Shown: positions 34,511 through 42,889 of the stretch, piece after piece
How positions within the stretch are numbered: position 1 is the stretch's first letter
How the letters are laid out: every line of letters starts with the position of its first letter
Source: an uncultured Roseibium sp.
GTDB taxonomy: Bacteria > Pseudomonadota > Alphaproteobacteria > Rhizobiales > Stappiaceae
DNA length: 53,573 nucleotides
Direction: 5' to 3'
Assembly: GCF_947499295.1 (NCBI RefSeq)
Contig: NZ_CANMNP010000024.1
Location: 1-53,573, forward strand
Position numbers and translations under genes: made by a program
The notes under the pieces: generated by a model
Told to the model about the DNA's origin: nothing
Seen by the model: only the letters and a program-made list of their open reading frames with translations
Database searches by the model: none

Positions 34511-35380
34511 CTATTGCGCTGTGCTGAGAACCGGATGCCCGGCCAGCTTCATTGTGCGGGCCGCCTCGATCCAGGTAAGCCAATGGTCGAATCCCTCGCC
34601 AGTGCACGCCGAGACCGTCAGGATGGTGATGTCCGGATTGACCCTGAGGGCATTTTCCTTGGCTGCCTCGACGTCAAAATCGAGATGCGGCAGCAAGTCG
34701 GATTTATTCAAGAGCATCAGGTCGGCAGCGGCGAACATGTCCGGGTATTTGATCGACTTGTCCTCACCCTCAGTGACCGACAGGATCACGACCTTGTGGG
34801 CTTCGCCCAAGTCAAAGGCAGCCGGACAAACGAGATTGCCGACATTTTCAATGAAGATCAAACCGCCATCACAAGGGGCCAAATGCTCCACCGCGTGGCC
34901 GACCATGTGACCATCGAGATGGCAGCCCTTGCCAGTGTTGATTTGAATTGCCGCGACGCCCGTCGCCCGGATGCGGTCAGCATCCTTGCTGGTCTGCTGG
35001 TCTCCCTCAATGACATAGCAGTGCCGCGTTTCACTCAGTCTTTTAAGTGTTTCCACCAGCAAAGTTGTCTTGCCGGAACCTGGGCTGGAAACAAGATTGA
35101 GCGCAAAAATCGCCCGCTCGGCGAAGTACCGCCGGTTTGTGTTGGCATAGGAATTGTTCTTTGACAGAATGTCCTGTTCAATCTGGATCATCCGGGACTG
35201 GCTTATGCCAGGTGCGGACGCGCTGGCTCTGCCGGTTCCATAATGGTGGAGATGAGCACTGCCATGTTCCTGAGAGTGATCGTGCGCATGATGATGAAGC
35301 TCACCACCATATTTAGGCTTCGCCTTCTCAGGGCCCTCTACCCTAACATTACCGGAGCCGCACCCGCATACTGTACACAT
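34511..35380 (-). CDS. hypB: Hydrogenase nickel-incorporation GTPase HypB
   Basis: HypB hydrolyses GTP to drive nickel insertion. The 289-residue form starts MCTVCGCGSGN, with the N-terminal Cys nickel site, then has a His-rich stretch (HHHAHDHSQEHGSAHLHH, about 29-46) for nickel storage, and the P-loop VSSPGSGKTTLL, with NKSDLL for guanine specificity. The ATG at 35380 shares a base with the hypA stop. The longer open frame to 35527 is in hypA and is rejected. Confidence 0.96.
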   Translation of the reverse strand: MCTVCGCGSGNVRVEGPEKAKPKYGGELHHHAHDHSQEHGSAHLHHYGTGRASASAPGISQSRMIQIEQDILSKNNSYANTNRRYFAERAIFALNLVSSPGSGKTTLLVETLKRLSETRHCYVIEGDQQTSKDADRIRATGVAAIQINTGKGCHLDGHMVGHAVEHLAPCDGGLIFIENVGNLVCPAAFDLGEAHKVVILSVTEGEDKSIKYPDMFAAADLMLLNKSDLLPHLDFDVEAAKENALRVNPDITILTVSACTGEGFDHWLTWIEAARTMKLAGHPVLSTAQ

Positions 35381-35721
35381 CAGGACACCTCCATTTCCTT
35401 GATCCGCAGTTCGCCACCGCTGGTGATTTGCAAACTGACAGCACCGCAATTTGGGCAGGGATCGTAGCGTTCGAGAATGGGAACATTTGTCTCGCAGGCC
35501 TGACACCAGGCCGTTGCTTCCGGGCATAGAATGTCCAGTCTGGCATCTTCCGCTACACTGCCGCGCATAACGACGTCGAAACCGAAACGCAGGGCCTCAA
35601 CCTCGACGCCCGACAGTGGGCCAACTTCCAGGCGCACAAGATCCACCTTCGAAAAAGCCTGCTGATCCGCCTGATAGGTTATGATCTCAAGGATATTCTC
35701 GCACAACGACATTTCATGCAT
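35380..35721 (-). CDS. hypA: Hydrogenase nickel-incorporation protein HypA
   Basis: The 113-residue HypA has the nickel-binding start MHEMSLCENI (His2) and a zinc domain of two CxxC pairs (CQAC and CPNC, about residues 73-94). It passes nickel to the large subunit with HypB. It is the first gene of hypABCDEXF. The upstream region to 36183 has no intact gene, so the operon's promoter is probably just above 35721, but no clear sigma-54 or FNR-type site was seen there. Confidence 0.95.
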   Translation of the reverse strand: MHEMSLCENILEIITYQADQQAFSKVDLVRLEVGPLSGVEVEALRFGFDVVMRGSVAEDARLDILCPEATAWCQACETNVPILERYDPCPNCGAVSLQITSGGELRIKEMEVS

Positions 35722-36183
35722 GAATCGATCCCAAGGGTCCTGCCTCTAAACCGTTTCGACTACGATAGGACAGTTGTTGGACCGCACGCTTTGAGATTAA
35801 TCATTCAGGCAGTCTTTAGCGCCTCATGCAACCATTGCGTGTTTGCACCAATCGGGTCGCAAGTCGTTGGAAGCTGTTGAGGCTTTGGTCAAAGAACTCC
35901 AACAAGGCCTCTCGTTGTCAGTCGTGGCTATTCCGTCGGGCCTGCGTCGAGCTTCGCCCTCCCATGGGGCAATCATCAGGCTTTCGCGTCCGTCTTTGAG
36001 ATTGAAAAATCCTTGAAGGACGATACCACGAAACTGGCTCGCCGACGCAAAGCGCCATCGCATCCCTTGAATTCGGTTGGTTGCGGGAGCCTGATCACAC
36101 CGGGACTTGTGCCTTCAGGGCGATCCCGACTGGAAGACCGAACGTTGGGGCGGCCTCACTGTTCCTGTCGGCTTGGGTGTCGA
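35722..36183. other. Gene-free interval between hypA and the GlcG-like gene, possible remnant
   Basis: No ORF here looks like a gene on either strand. In the third plus frame, bases about 36111-36186 encode a stretch ending DPDWKTERWGGLTVPVGLGVD before a stop. It resembles the C-terminal strands of some outer-membrane proteins, but the frame is interrupted by stops upstream. This could be a decayed gene or coincidence. The left end should contain the hypA promoter. Confidence 0.3.
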
Positions 36184-36609
36184 TTAGCCTCCGTCTGCCG
36201 TAAATCCCGTGGCCTCAATTGCTGCGATTGCGCAGGTCTCGTCATTGTCGGACGAGTCACCAGTTATTCCGACTGCCCCGAGGATTTGACCGTCCTCTTT
36301 GATTAAAACGCCACCGGGAACCGGCACCAGCGATCCTTCGGCAATGCTGTTCATTGCTTGGATAAAATAGGGCTGTGACTTTGCCCGCTCAAACAGGGCA
36401 CGCGAGCCGAGCCCCATACCGATTGCGCCACGCGCCTTGCCCTGCGCAATGTCCGGACGCAGATTGCTAGTGTCATCTTCGCGGGCCAGTGCAATCAAAA
36501 AACCTCCGCTATCAAGAACCGCGATTGTTATGGGCTTCATCCCATTGGCGCGCCGCCATCCCAGAGCCGCCGAGACAATTTTCTGCGCTGTATCTAAAGC
36601 AAGTTTCAC
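36184..36609 (-). CDS. GlcG/HbpS family (DUF336) haem-binding-type protein
   Basis: The 141-residue protein is a DUF336 member: helices LALDTAQKIVSAALGWRRANG, a strand TIAVLDSGGFLIALARED, and GKARGAIGMGLGSRALF with PVPGGVLIKEDGQILGAVGITG. Relatives include GlcG of glycolate loci and the haem sensor HbpS. There is no signal peptide, so it is predicted cytoplasmic. It lies 42 bp after the CaiB-like gene and closes the seven-gene minus-strand operon. Its role in glycolate loci is itself poorly defined. Confidence 0.85.
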   Translation of the reverse strand: MKLALDTAQKIVSAALGWRRANGMKPITIAVLDSGGFLIALAREDDTSNLRPDIAQGKARGAIGMGLGSRALFERAKSQPYFIQAMNSIAEGSLVPVPGGVLIKEDGQILGAVGITGDSSDNDETCAIAAIEATGFTADGG

Positions 36610-36651
36610 TACGACCCCCGATCTACATGTTCACCTTGGCCTATAGGCGGA

Positions 36652-37857
36652 CTACGCCGCTATGACCGCCCCACTATCTATCAGGCTGGCGACCGTTTCC
36701 TGATCATACCCAACCTGTTCCAACACCTCTCGGCTATGTTGTCCCAACACCGGCGCGGCTTTGGCAACTTTGGCAGGTGTTTTGCTGAACTTGACCGGGT
36801 GTCCAATGGTTTTGACATCGCCCGCAATAGCGTGCTTTGTCTCCACGATCATATCACGCGCAACCGCCTGAGGGTCCTCGTGCATTTCCAGAATGCCCAG
36901 GACCGGACCAGCAGGAAGCGCTGCCGCTTCCATCTTGGCCAACCAGTTGGCGGTTGTGTCCCGCTGCAGTTTTTGATTCAGGATTTCGACGAGCGCAGGC
37001 AGGTTTTGCATCCGCGCCTGGTTCGACACAAACCTCGGGTCGGCATCAAGCTCTGGCGTCTCAATGACATCCAGAAGCCGGAGCCAGTTGCTCTGGTTCG
37101 CGGCACCAACGTTGATCCAGCCGTCGCTGGTCGCGAACGCCTGGTAAGGCGCATTGAGTGGATGCGCGGAGCCAAGCGGCTGTGGATTTTCACCAGTGGA
37201 AAAGGCAATCGCCGATTGCCAGTATGTTTGCACAATCGCAGCCTCAAACAGCGACGTGTCAACTTTTTGACCCCGGCCGGTCTTCAACGCATTTGCGTAA
37301 GCCGCGCTCACACCCATGGCCGCCAGAATACCGGCATTGATGTCTGAAATCGGTGCTGCCACTTTGACCGGCGGACGCCCCGGTCCCTCGCCGGTGATCG
37401 ACATCAGACCGGCCATGCCCTGGGCAATCAAGTCAAAACCGCCGCGCTCCGCGTACGGGCCGGTACGCCCAAAACCGGAGATTTCGCAATAGATCAGACG
37501 CGGGTTGATTGCGGCCAGATCGTCGTAGCCAAGACCCAGCCGTTCCATTGTGCCCAAGCGATAATTTTCTATCACGACATCCGCATCTGACAGGAGCTTG
37601 TGCAATACGCCTCGTGCCGACGGGTCCTTGAGGTTCAGCGCTATTCCCCGCTTGTTGCGGTTCATCATTATGTAGGCTGCGGATTCGCCTTCAATCTGCG
37701 GGGGGACAAATCGGCGAGAATCATCGCCTTGCGGCTTTTCCACCTTAATGACATCCGCGCCCATGTCCGCCAGCATCAGGCCACACACCGGACCCGCCAT
37801 GATGTGCGCAAGCTCGATGACCTTCATACCGGTCAATGGGCCGGTGGCGGTCGTCAT
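36652..37857 (-). CDS. CaiB/BaiF family (type III) CoA-transferase
   Basis: The 401-residue protein has the type III CoA-transferase layout: GMKVIELAHIMAGPVCGLMLADMGADVIKVE, the NRNKRGIALNLKD strand, an active-site region with a catalytic Asp (GFDLIAQGMAGLMSITGE), and the C-terminal GHPVKFSKTPA. These enzymes move CoA between carboxylic acids, for example carnitine, oxalate or succinate/hydroxy acids. The ATG at 37857 overlaps the hydratase stop (ATGA). The frame from 37932 is an overlap artefact. Its partner and operon suggest activation of the acid imported by the TRAP system. Confidence 0.88.
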   Translation of the reverse strand: MTTATGPLTGMKVIELAHIMAGPVCGLMLADMGADVIKVEKPQGDDSRRFVPPQIEGESAAYIMMNRNKRGIALNLKDPSARGVLHKLLSDADVVIENYRLGTMERLGLGYDDLAAINPRLIYCEISGFGRTGPYAERGGFDLIAQGMAGLMSITGEGPGRPPVKVAAPISDINAGILAAMGVSAAYANALKTGRGQKVDTSLFEAAIVQTYWQSAIAFSTGENPQPLGSAHPLNAPYQAFATSDGWINVGAANQSNWLRLLDVIETPELDADPRFVSNQARMQNLPALVEILNQKLQRDTTANWLAKMEAAALPAGPVLGILEMHEDPQAVARDMIVETKHAIAGDVKTIGHPVKFSKTPAKVAKAAPVLGQHSREVLEQVGYDQETVASLIDSGAVIAA

Positions 37858-38630
37858 TTCCCGGTCCACTTTGGTCTGGATTTGCTCAGGAATGCATCGA
37901 TACCGATGTGGAAATCGTCGCTGGTGTAACACATCGCGATCAGGTCATCGTCTCCCACCGCAATCGCGGCGCGCCGGCGACGCATGGCCTCTTTTGTGGA
38001 ACGCAAGGTCAGGGGTGCCATGGTGCCGACCAACTGTGCCAGTTCCTTGGCTCGCGCCATCAGGGACTCCTCGTCCGGCAGCACCTCACTCACCAGGCCA
38101 ATCGCCTGGGCTTCTTCCGCCAGGATCAGCCGCGCAGTGAAGATGATCTCGCGGACGCGGCCTGCTCCCATCAGATCCGACAGGCGGGCAAGGTTGTCAC
38201 TGGCAAGGCAGTTTCCCAAGGTGCGTGCGATGGGAAACCCGAACTTGAGGCTGGCAGAGGTAATACGCAGATCACATGCCGCAGCAATCGCGGCCCCGCC
38301 ACCTGTGCACGCCCCATTGATCGCTGCGATCGTCGGCACCGGACAACGCTCCAGGTCGTCCAGCGCTTGCGCGATGCGGGCTTCGTAGTCCAGTGCGTCC
38401 TGCGCAGTCTTGAAGTCGCGGAACTGGCTCATATCGGTACCGGCCGCGAACGCCTTTCCGCCGTTACCGGAAAGAACGATGGCCCGGACCGATCCGTCGG
38501 TTGGCAGCGACTTGCAGAGATTTGCGAGCGCGTCGTACATCGCAAATGTCAGCGCGTTGCGCGACTGCGGGCGGTTGAATGCCACCCACAAGACACCGTC
38601 TTCCAGATCTTGTGTAAGCTCTTCGGTCAT
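37854..38630 (-). CDS. Enoyl-CoA hydratase/isomerase family protein
   Basis: The 258-residue crotonase-fold protein has the oxyanion-hole segments FNRPQSRNALTF, GNGGKAFAAGTDMSQF and NGACTGGGAAIAAACDLR. In the second Glu position it reads GNCLASDN, so it lacks the usual acidic catalytic pair of true hydratases and may act as a lyase, isomerase or dehalogenase-type member. It overlaps dctM by 4 bp and the CoA-transferase by 4 bp, tying its substrate to a CoA ester made by CaiB. The exact reaction is not assigned. Confidence 0.83.
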   Translation of the reverse strand: MTEELTQDLEDGVLWVAFNRPQSRNALTFAMYDALANLCKSLPTDGSVRAIVLSGNGGKAFAAGTDMSQFRDFKTAQDALDYEARIAQALDDLERCPVPTIAAINGACTGGGAAIAAACDLRITSASLKFGFPIARTLGNCLASDNLARLSDLMGAGRVREIIFTARLILAEEAQAIGLVSEVLPDEESLMARAKELAQLVGTMAPLTLRSTKEAMRRRRAAIAVGDDDLIAMCYTSDDFHIGIDAFLSKSRPKWTGK

Positions 38631-39907
38631 CGGTAGAAGTACTCAACGAGGAACATCGGCACCGTTGGTACGTAAGTACAGAGCATCAGCACCGCCAGCA
38701 GGACCGCGACAAACCAGATATTCACTTTCGACACGGCCCAGATATTCGCCCGCGCCACAGAGCAGGACGTGATCAGAACGGAGGCGACCGGGGGTGTCTG
38801 TTGGCCAATCGCCAGGTTCAGTGTAACGACAAGACCAAAATGCACGGGATCGATGCCCGCGGCGGAGATCAGCGGGATCACAATCGGGACAACCAATATG
38901 ATCGCGGCCGCGGAATGCAGAAAGAACCCGATGATCAGAAAAAAGAAGTTCAGGATCAGTAAGATTGCCCATTGCTGAGCCGTCACGGACAAGATCGCTT
39001 CCGCCAGTTGCTGAGGGATCTGCGCACGGGTCAAGAAACCGCCCATCAGAACCGATGCGGCAACCAAAAGCATGACCACGGCGGTTTGTATGCCGCCATC
39101 GAGCATTGCTCGGCGCAAATGTGCCAGGTTCAGGTTGCGATACCAGGCAGAGACAACAAGTGCGGCAAGCACGGCCAACCCTGCGGCTTCGGTTGCGGTG
39201 ACAAACCCGCCGAATATCCCGCCCAGGATGATTACCGGCAACGCAAAAGCGGGCAGTGCGTCCTTGAACGTCTCGCGTACGCGCGGCAGATTGAATGCCT
39301 CTTCCACCGGATAGTCATAGCGTTTCGCGAAAGCATAGGCCACGCCCATCAACCCGGCAGCACCCAGAAGCCCCGGCACAACGCCGGCCACAAACAATTG
39401 CTCGACCGAGGTGTTGGCTGAGGCTGCATAAAGGATCATGGGGATCGATGGCGGGATGATAATCGCCAGAGAGGCAGAGGACGACGTGACTGCGGCGGAA
39501 AACTCCTTCGAGTAGCCGCGCTTTTTCATTTGCGGGATCAGAATCGAGCCCATTGCAGCGACATCCGCTACAGCCGATCCCGAAATCTCCGCGAAGAACA
39601 GCGAAACGCCAATGTTGACCATAGCCAGACCACCGCGGATGAAACCGATGATGGCGGACACAAAGTTGATCAGCCGATCCGTGATCCCGCCCGCGTTCAT
39701 GATGGCACCTGCCAACACAAACATCGGAATCGCGATCAACGAAAACTTCGTCGATCCGTCATACATGTCCAGGGCAATCGTGACCAAACTGCCTGTGCCC
39801 TCGACCGCCAGGAGGCCGATCACGCCACACATGGCCAGCGCTACTGCAATTGGCACATTGATGCAGATCATCGCCAGCAGTGCGCAGAAGATCGCAGCCA
39901 TCAACAT
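38627..39907 (-). CDS. dctM: TRAP transporter large permease (DctM)
   Basis: The 426-residue product is a DctM-type TRAP subunit with about 12 hydrophobic helices. It contains FVLAGAIMNAGGITDRLINF and AVTSSSASLAIIIPPSIPMILYA, both typical of this family. It uses the sodium or proton gradient to import small organic acids presented by DctP. It overlaps dctQ by 1 bp and the hydratase gene by 4 bp. Confidence 0.94.
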   Translation of the reverse strand: MLMAAIFCALLAMICINVPIAVALAMCGVIGLLAVEGTGSLVTIALDMYDGSTKFSLIAIPMFVLAGAIMNAGGITDRLINFVSAIIGFIRGGLAMVNIGVSLFFAEISGSAVADVAAMGSILIPQMKKRGYSKEFSAAVTSSSASLAIIIPPSIPMILYAASANTSVEQLFVAGVVPGLLGAAGLMGVAYAFAKRYDYPVEEAFNLPRVRETFKDALPAFALPVIILGGIFGGFVTATEAAGLAVLAALVVSAWYRNLNLAHLRRAMLDGGIQTAVVMLLVAASVLMGGFLTRAQIPQQLAEAILSVTAQQWAILLILNFFFLIIGFFLHSAAAIILVVPIVIPLISAAGIDPVHFGLVVTLNLAIGQQTPPVASVLITSCSVARANIWAVSKVNIWFVAVLLAVLMLCTYVPTVPMFLVEYFYR

Positions 39908-40473
39908 CAGGTACGATCCTTGTTCTTGATCATCTCGGACTCGACCTCTTCCTCGATCTCCGCGTGTTCCAGCGAAATGCCGTCGGCGGTGACTTTCCAG
40001 TAGTTCGGCAGGCTAAGAAGCTGGCACAGGATGAACAGGATCGCGCCAATCGGAATAATCGACTGGGTGAATTGAACCGGAACCCAGGTCAGTGAGATCA
40101 GCGTGTCGCCTTCGAGAACTTCTAGAACTTGAAGCCCGGCTCGCGCCATCAGCACAAAGAAGATCAACACGATTGCCTCGCCCGCCAGCAGGGCCGCCAG
40201 ACGCGCCTTAATCGGCATCGCCAGAAGCACCGTATCAAACCCGATGTGACGACGGTGAAGCGCAGCGAGCGCAGAGCCGTAGTAGGTTATCCAGGCGAGC
40301 ATGATCGCTGCGACTTCGTCATACCACGAAAAACTCTGGCCCGAGAGACGTGCAATCACCGCCGAAATTACGACGATGGTCAGAAGCACCATCAGCGAGA
40401 TCGTGATCCATTCAAGCACTTTGCCGAGGATCTTGACAATCCGAGGTAGGAGTGAGTTTGAGAGCTGGTTCAC
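39907..40473 (-). CDS. dctQ: TRAP transporter small permease (DctQ)
   Basis: The small TRAP permease has four predicted helices (WITISLMVLLTIVVISAVIARL; EVAAIMLAWITYYGSALAALH; LAALLAGEAIVLIFFVLMARAG; a last one near QSIIPIGAILFILCQLL). The frame is open to 40572, but that extension is Arg/Pro-rich. A GTG at 40473 gives 188 residues, normal for DctQ. The last coding base is shared with dctM. Confidence 0.9.
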   Translation of the reverse strand: MNQLSNSLLPRIVKILGKVLEWITISLMVLLTIVVISAVIARLSGQSFSWYDEVAAIMLAWITYYGSALAALHRRHIGFDTVLLAMPIKARLAALLAGEAIVLIFFVLMARAGLQVLEVLEGDTLISLTWVPVQFTQSIIPIGAILFILCQLLSLPNYWKVTADGISLEHAEIEEEVESEMIKNKDRT

Positions 40474-40575
40474 TTCGCGCCTTGCCTTCTTGCAGGAGCC
40501 AAAGGGAGGCTCACGCGGGTCTGTTTGGCCACAAGAATGAAAGGGCAGCGGATTGCCCGCTGCCCGATACAAGCG

Positions 40576-41556
40576 TCAGTTTGAGTTCGCCATGCCCAGA
40601 ACCTGGTCAATCATGTCCTGCCCGCCTTCGACCTCGTCGGCGAAAGCCTTGTAGATCGGCGCGGATGCCTCGACGAATGCATCCTTGTTCGCCTCATTCA
40701 CCTCAACACCGGCAGCCTTGATGACGTCCAGCAATTCGGTTTCAAGTTGCGCCGCCTTTTCGTAGGTGAAGTCCTGCGTGGACGCCGCACAGGCGGTCAA
40801 ACCGGCCTGCACGTCCTCCGGCAGTTTCGCAAAACCCTTCTGCGAGGCGAGGATATAGGCAGGTGTGTAGACATGCCCGGTAATTGACAGGTACTTCTGG
40901 ACTTCCTGGAATTTTGCGGATGCAATCTGCGCATAGGGGTTTTCCTGGCCGTCCATCACGCCGGTCTGCAACGCGGTGAACACGTCCGAGAACGCCATTG
41001 GCGTCGGGTTTGCGCCGTATTCCGTGAACATTTTGACACGCCATACGCCGTTGGGCGTGCGAAGTTTGATGCCTTCGAGGTCACTCGGCACATTGATTGG
41101 CCGCGTGTTGTTGGTGATGTGGCGGAACCCATTTTCGGCCAGGCCAACGATGTGATATCCACCACCGTTTGCAGCGTCCTGAAACTTGTCCATCATCGCG
41201 TCTTGGACACGACGCATATGATCGCGGTCACGGATGATGTAGGGCATCTCGAAAATGCCGAACGTATCATCGACCGAAGACATAACAGATGAGGGAAGCG
41301 CGAAGTCGACCTGACCCAGCTTCAGCTTTTGCAAAAGCTCCTTATCCTTGCCCAACTGAGAAGAGCCGAACGTCTGCACCTCGACTTTGCCGCCCATCGA
41401 CGAATTCACACATTCCGCGAAATTGTCAACGCTTGCTTCAAACAGTGAACCGGGATTGCCGACATGGCCAAACTTCAGCGTGATGTCAGCGGCAAAGGCT
41501 CCGCTTGTTCCGCCAATCGCAGCGGCTGTTGCAATCAGAATTGCCTTGATGGTCAT
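40576..41556 (-). CDS. dctP: TRAP transporter substrate-binding protein (DctP)
   Basis: The roughly 326-residue periplasmic protein begins with a signal peptide MTIKAILIATAAAIGGTSGA ending at AFA, with cleavage before ADITLKFGHV. The mature part has the TRAP signature with the conserved Arg in GIKLRTPNG, which binds a carboxylate. It should bind an organic acid and deliver it to DctQM. A GGAGG eight bases before the ATG at 41556 sets the start. It sits about 100 bp ahead of dctQ and 35 bp after the aminotransferase. Confidence 0.93.
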   Translation of the reverse strand: MTIKAILIATAAAIGGTSGAFAADITLKFGHVGNPGSLFEASVDNFAECVNSSMGGKVEVQTFGSSQLGKDKELLQKLKLGQVDFALPSSVMSSVDDTFGIFEMPYIIRDRDHMRRVQDAMMDKFQDAANGGGYHIVGLAENGFRHITNNTRPINVPSDLEGIKLRTPNGVWRVKMFTEYGANPTPMAFSDVFTALQTGVMDGQENPYAQIASAKFQEVQKYLSITGHVYTPAYILASQKGFAKLPEDVQAGLTACAASTQDFTYEKAAQLETELLDVIKAAGVEVNEANKDAFVEASAPIYKAFADEVEGGQDMIDQVLGMANSN

Positions 41557-41591
41557 GTGTGATTCCTCCCTTGGAAATGTGACTGTTTTCG

Positions 41592-42770
41592 TCACTCTGC
41601 CGCGATTTGCGTGTTCTCCAGCATCGCCATCGCAGCTCCGACTCCCCCTGCGTTGTGGGGAATTCTGGCCTTTGTCAGACCCATTTCGACGCCTGCCAGT
41701 GTTGCGACCAGCATGAGATCGTTGAAATCACCAAGATGGCCAATGCGGAACACTTTGTCGGCAACCTTCGACAGGCCGTTGCCCAAAGAAATATCGTAGT
41801 GATCCAAAGTCGTTGCTCTGAACCCATCTGCGCTGTGGCCTTCCGGAACCATGACAGCCGTCAGCACACCGCTTTCCTGCCCCTGCTTGTTGCAAAGAAC
41901 TTCCAGTCCCCAGGTGCGGACGGCAGCGCGTGCAGCAGCCCCGTGACGCGCATGTCGGGCAAAGACATTTTCCAGCCCTTCTTCGTGCAACATTTCAATG
42001 GCGACATTCAGTCCGTAAAGAAGGTTCGTGGCCGGCGTATACGGGAAGTATCCAGTTTTGTTCGGACCGACCATATCCGCCCAGTCCCAGTATGATCGCA
42101 TTAAGGTGGCCGAACCGTTCGCAGCCATGGCCTTGGCACTTATCGCGTTGAACGAAAGACCCGGCGGCAACATCAGTCCCTTTTGTGATCCGGACACGGT
42201 GACATCAACGCCCCATTCGTCGTGCTGATAGTCGAGCGACGCGAGACCCGAGATTGTGTCGACCATGAACAATGCCGGATGTCCTGTGTTGTCGATGGCC
42301 TTGCGGATCGCAGCAATCGGCGAGACGGACCCGGTTGATGTCTCGTTGTGAACAACGCAGACGGCCTTGATCTCGTGATTTCTGTCTTCAGCCAGATATG
42401 CCTCGATCTGATCCGGATCGGCACCGCCGCGCCAGTCGCCTTCAATGAACTCGGGCCTCAAGCCCAGTTTCTCGGCAATCTTTTTCCACAACGTCGCAAA
42501 ATGCCCGGTTTCAAACATCAGCACCCGGTCGCCCAGCGACAACACATTAACCAGCGCTGCCTCCCAGCCGCCGGTGCCTGACGATGGATAGATCACGACG
42601 TTCTGCTCGGTCTTGAAGATGGTTTTGATCCCTTCAAGAGCCTGTGCACCGACTTTGCCGAACGCTGGGCCTCGGTGGTCAATCACCTGACCGGATATCG
42701 CGCGCAATATGCGATCCGGAACCGAACTGGGGCCGGGAATTTGCAGAAAATGACGACCAGCTTGTCTCAT
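41592..42770 (-). CDS. Class V aminotransferase (serine-glyoxylate/SgaA-BhcA-like)
   Basis: The 392-residue PLP enzyme starts FLQIPGPSSVPDRILRAI, keeps the SSGTGGWEAALVN phosphate loop and HNETSTGSVSPI, and has the PLP-Lys in TVSGSQKGLMLPPG. Its closest known relatives use glyoxylate as amino acceptor, for example serine-glyoxylate, aspartate-glyoxylate (BhcA) or ureidoglycine aminotransferases. The donor cannot be read from the sequence. AAGG eight bases before the ATG at 42770 sets the start. It is the first gene of the minus-strand operon and is divergent from the FAD/Fe-S dehydrogenase. No BhcB, BhcC or BhcD homologue is in the window. Confidence 0.87.
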   Translation of the reverse strand: MRQAGRHFLQIPGPSSVPDRILRAISGQVIDHRGPAFGKVGAQALEGIKTIFKTEQNVVIYPSSGTGGWEAALVNVLSLGDRVLMFETGHFATLWKKIAEKLGLRPEFIEGDWRGGADPDQIEAYLAEDRNHEIKAVCVVHNETSTGSVSPIAAIRKAIDNTGHPALFMVDTISGLASLDYQHDEWGVDVTVSGSQKGLMLPPGLSFNAISAKAMAANGSATLMRSYWDWADMVGPNKTGYFPYTPATNLLYGLNVAIEMLHEEGLENVFARHARHGAAARAAVRTWGLEVLCNKQGQESGVLTAVMVPEGHSADGFRATTLDHYDISLGNGLSKVADKVFRIGHLGDFNDLMLVATLAGVEMGLTKARIPHNAGGVGAAMAMLENTQIAAE

Positions 42771-42844
42771 AAATCGAACCTTGTGGGACCTGCGTTTGAA
42801 CGTGCGGCACAGAATGACATTGAAGTTGTGAATTTGCAATTTTT

Positions 42845-42858
42845 AATTCATAATTCAT
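42845..42858. promoter_or_regulatory. Tandem 7-bp repeat in the aminotransferase-dehydrogenase promoter gap
   Basis: AATTCAT occurs twice head to tail (42845-42851 and 42852-42858) in an AT-rich stretch midway between the divergent starts at 42770 and 42890. It may mark regulator or polymerase binding for both transcripts. Confidence 0.35.
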
Positions 42859-42889
42859 TTTTAGATTACGCAGATCAAGGATCCCGCCG

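Noticed and set aside
41592..42770. Calling the class V aminotransferase BhcA of the beta-hydroxyaspartate cycle
   Set aside because: No aldolase, dehydratase or iminosuccinate reductase homologue is present in the window, so the cycle cannot be claimed.
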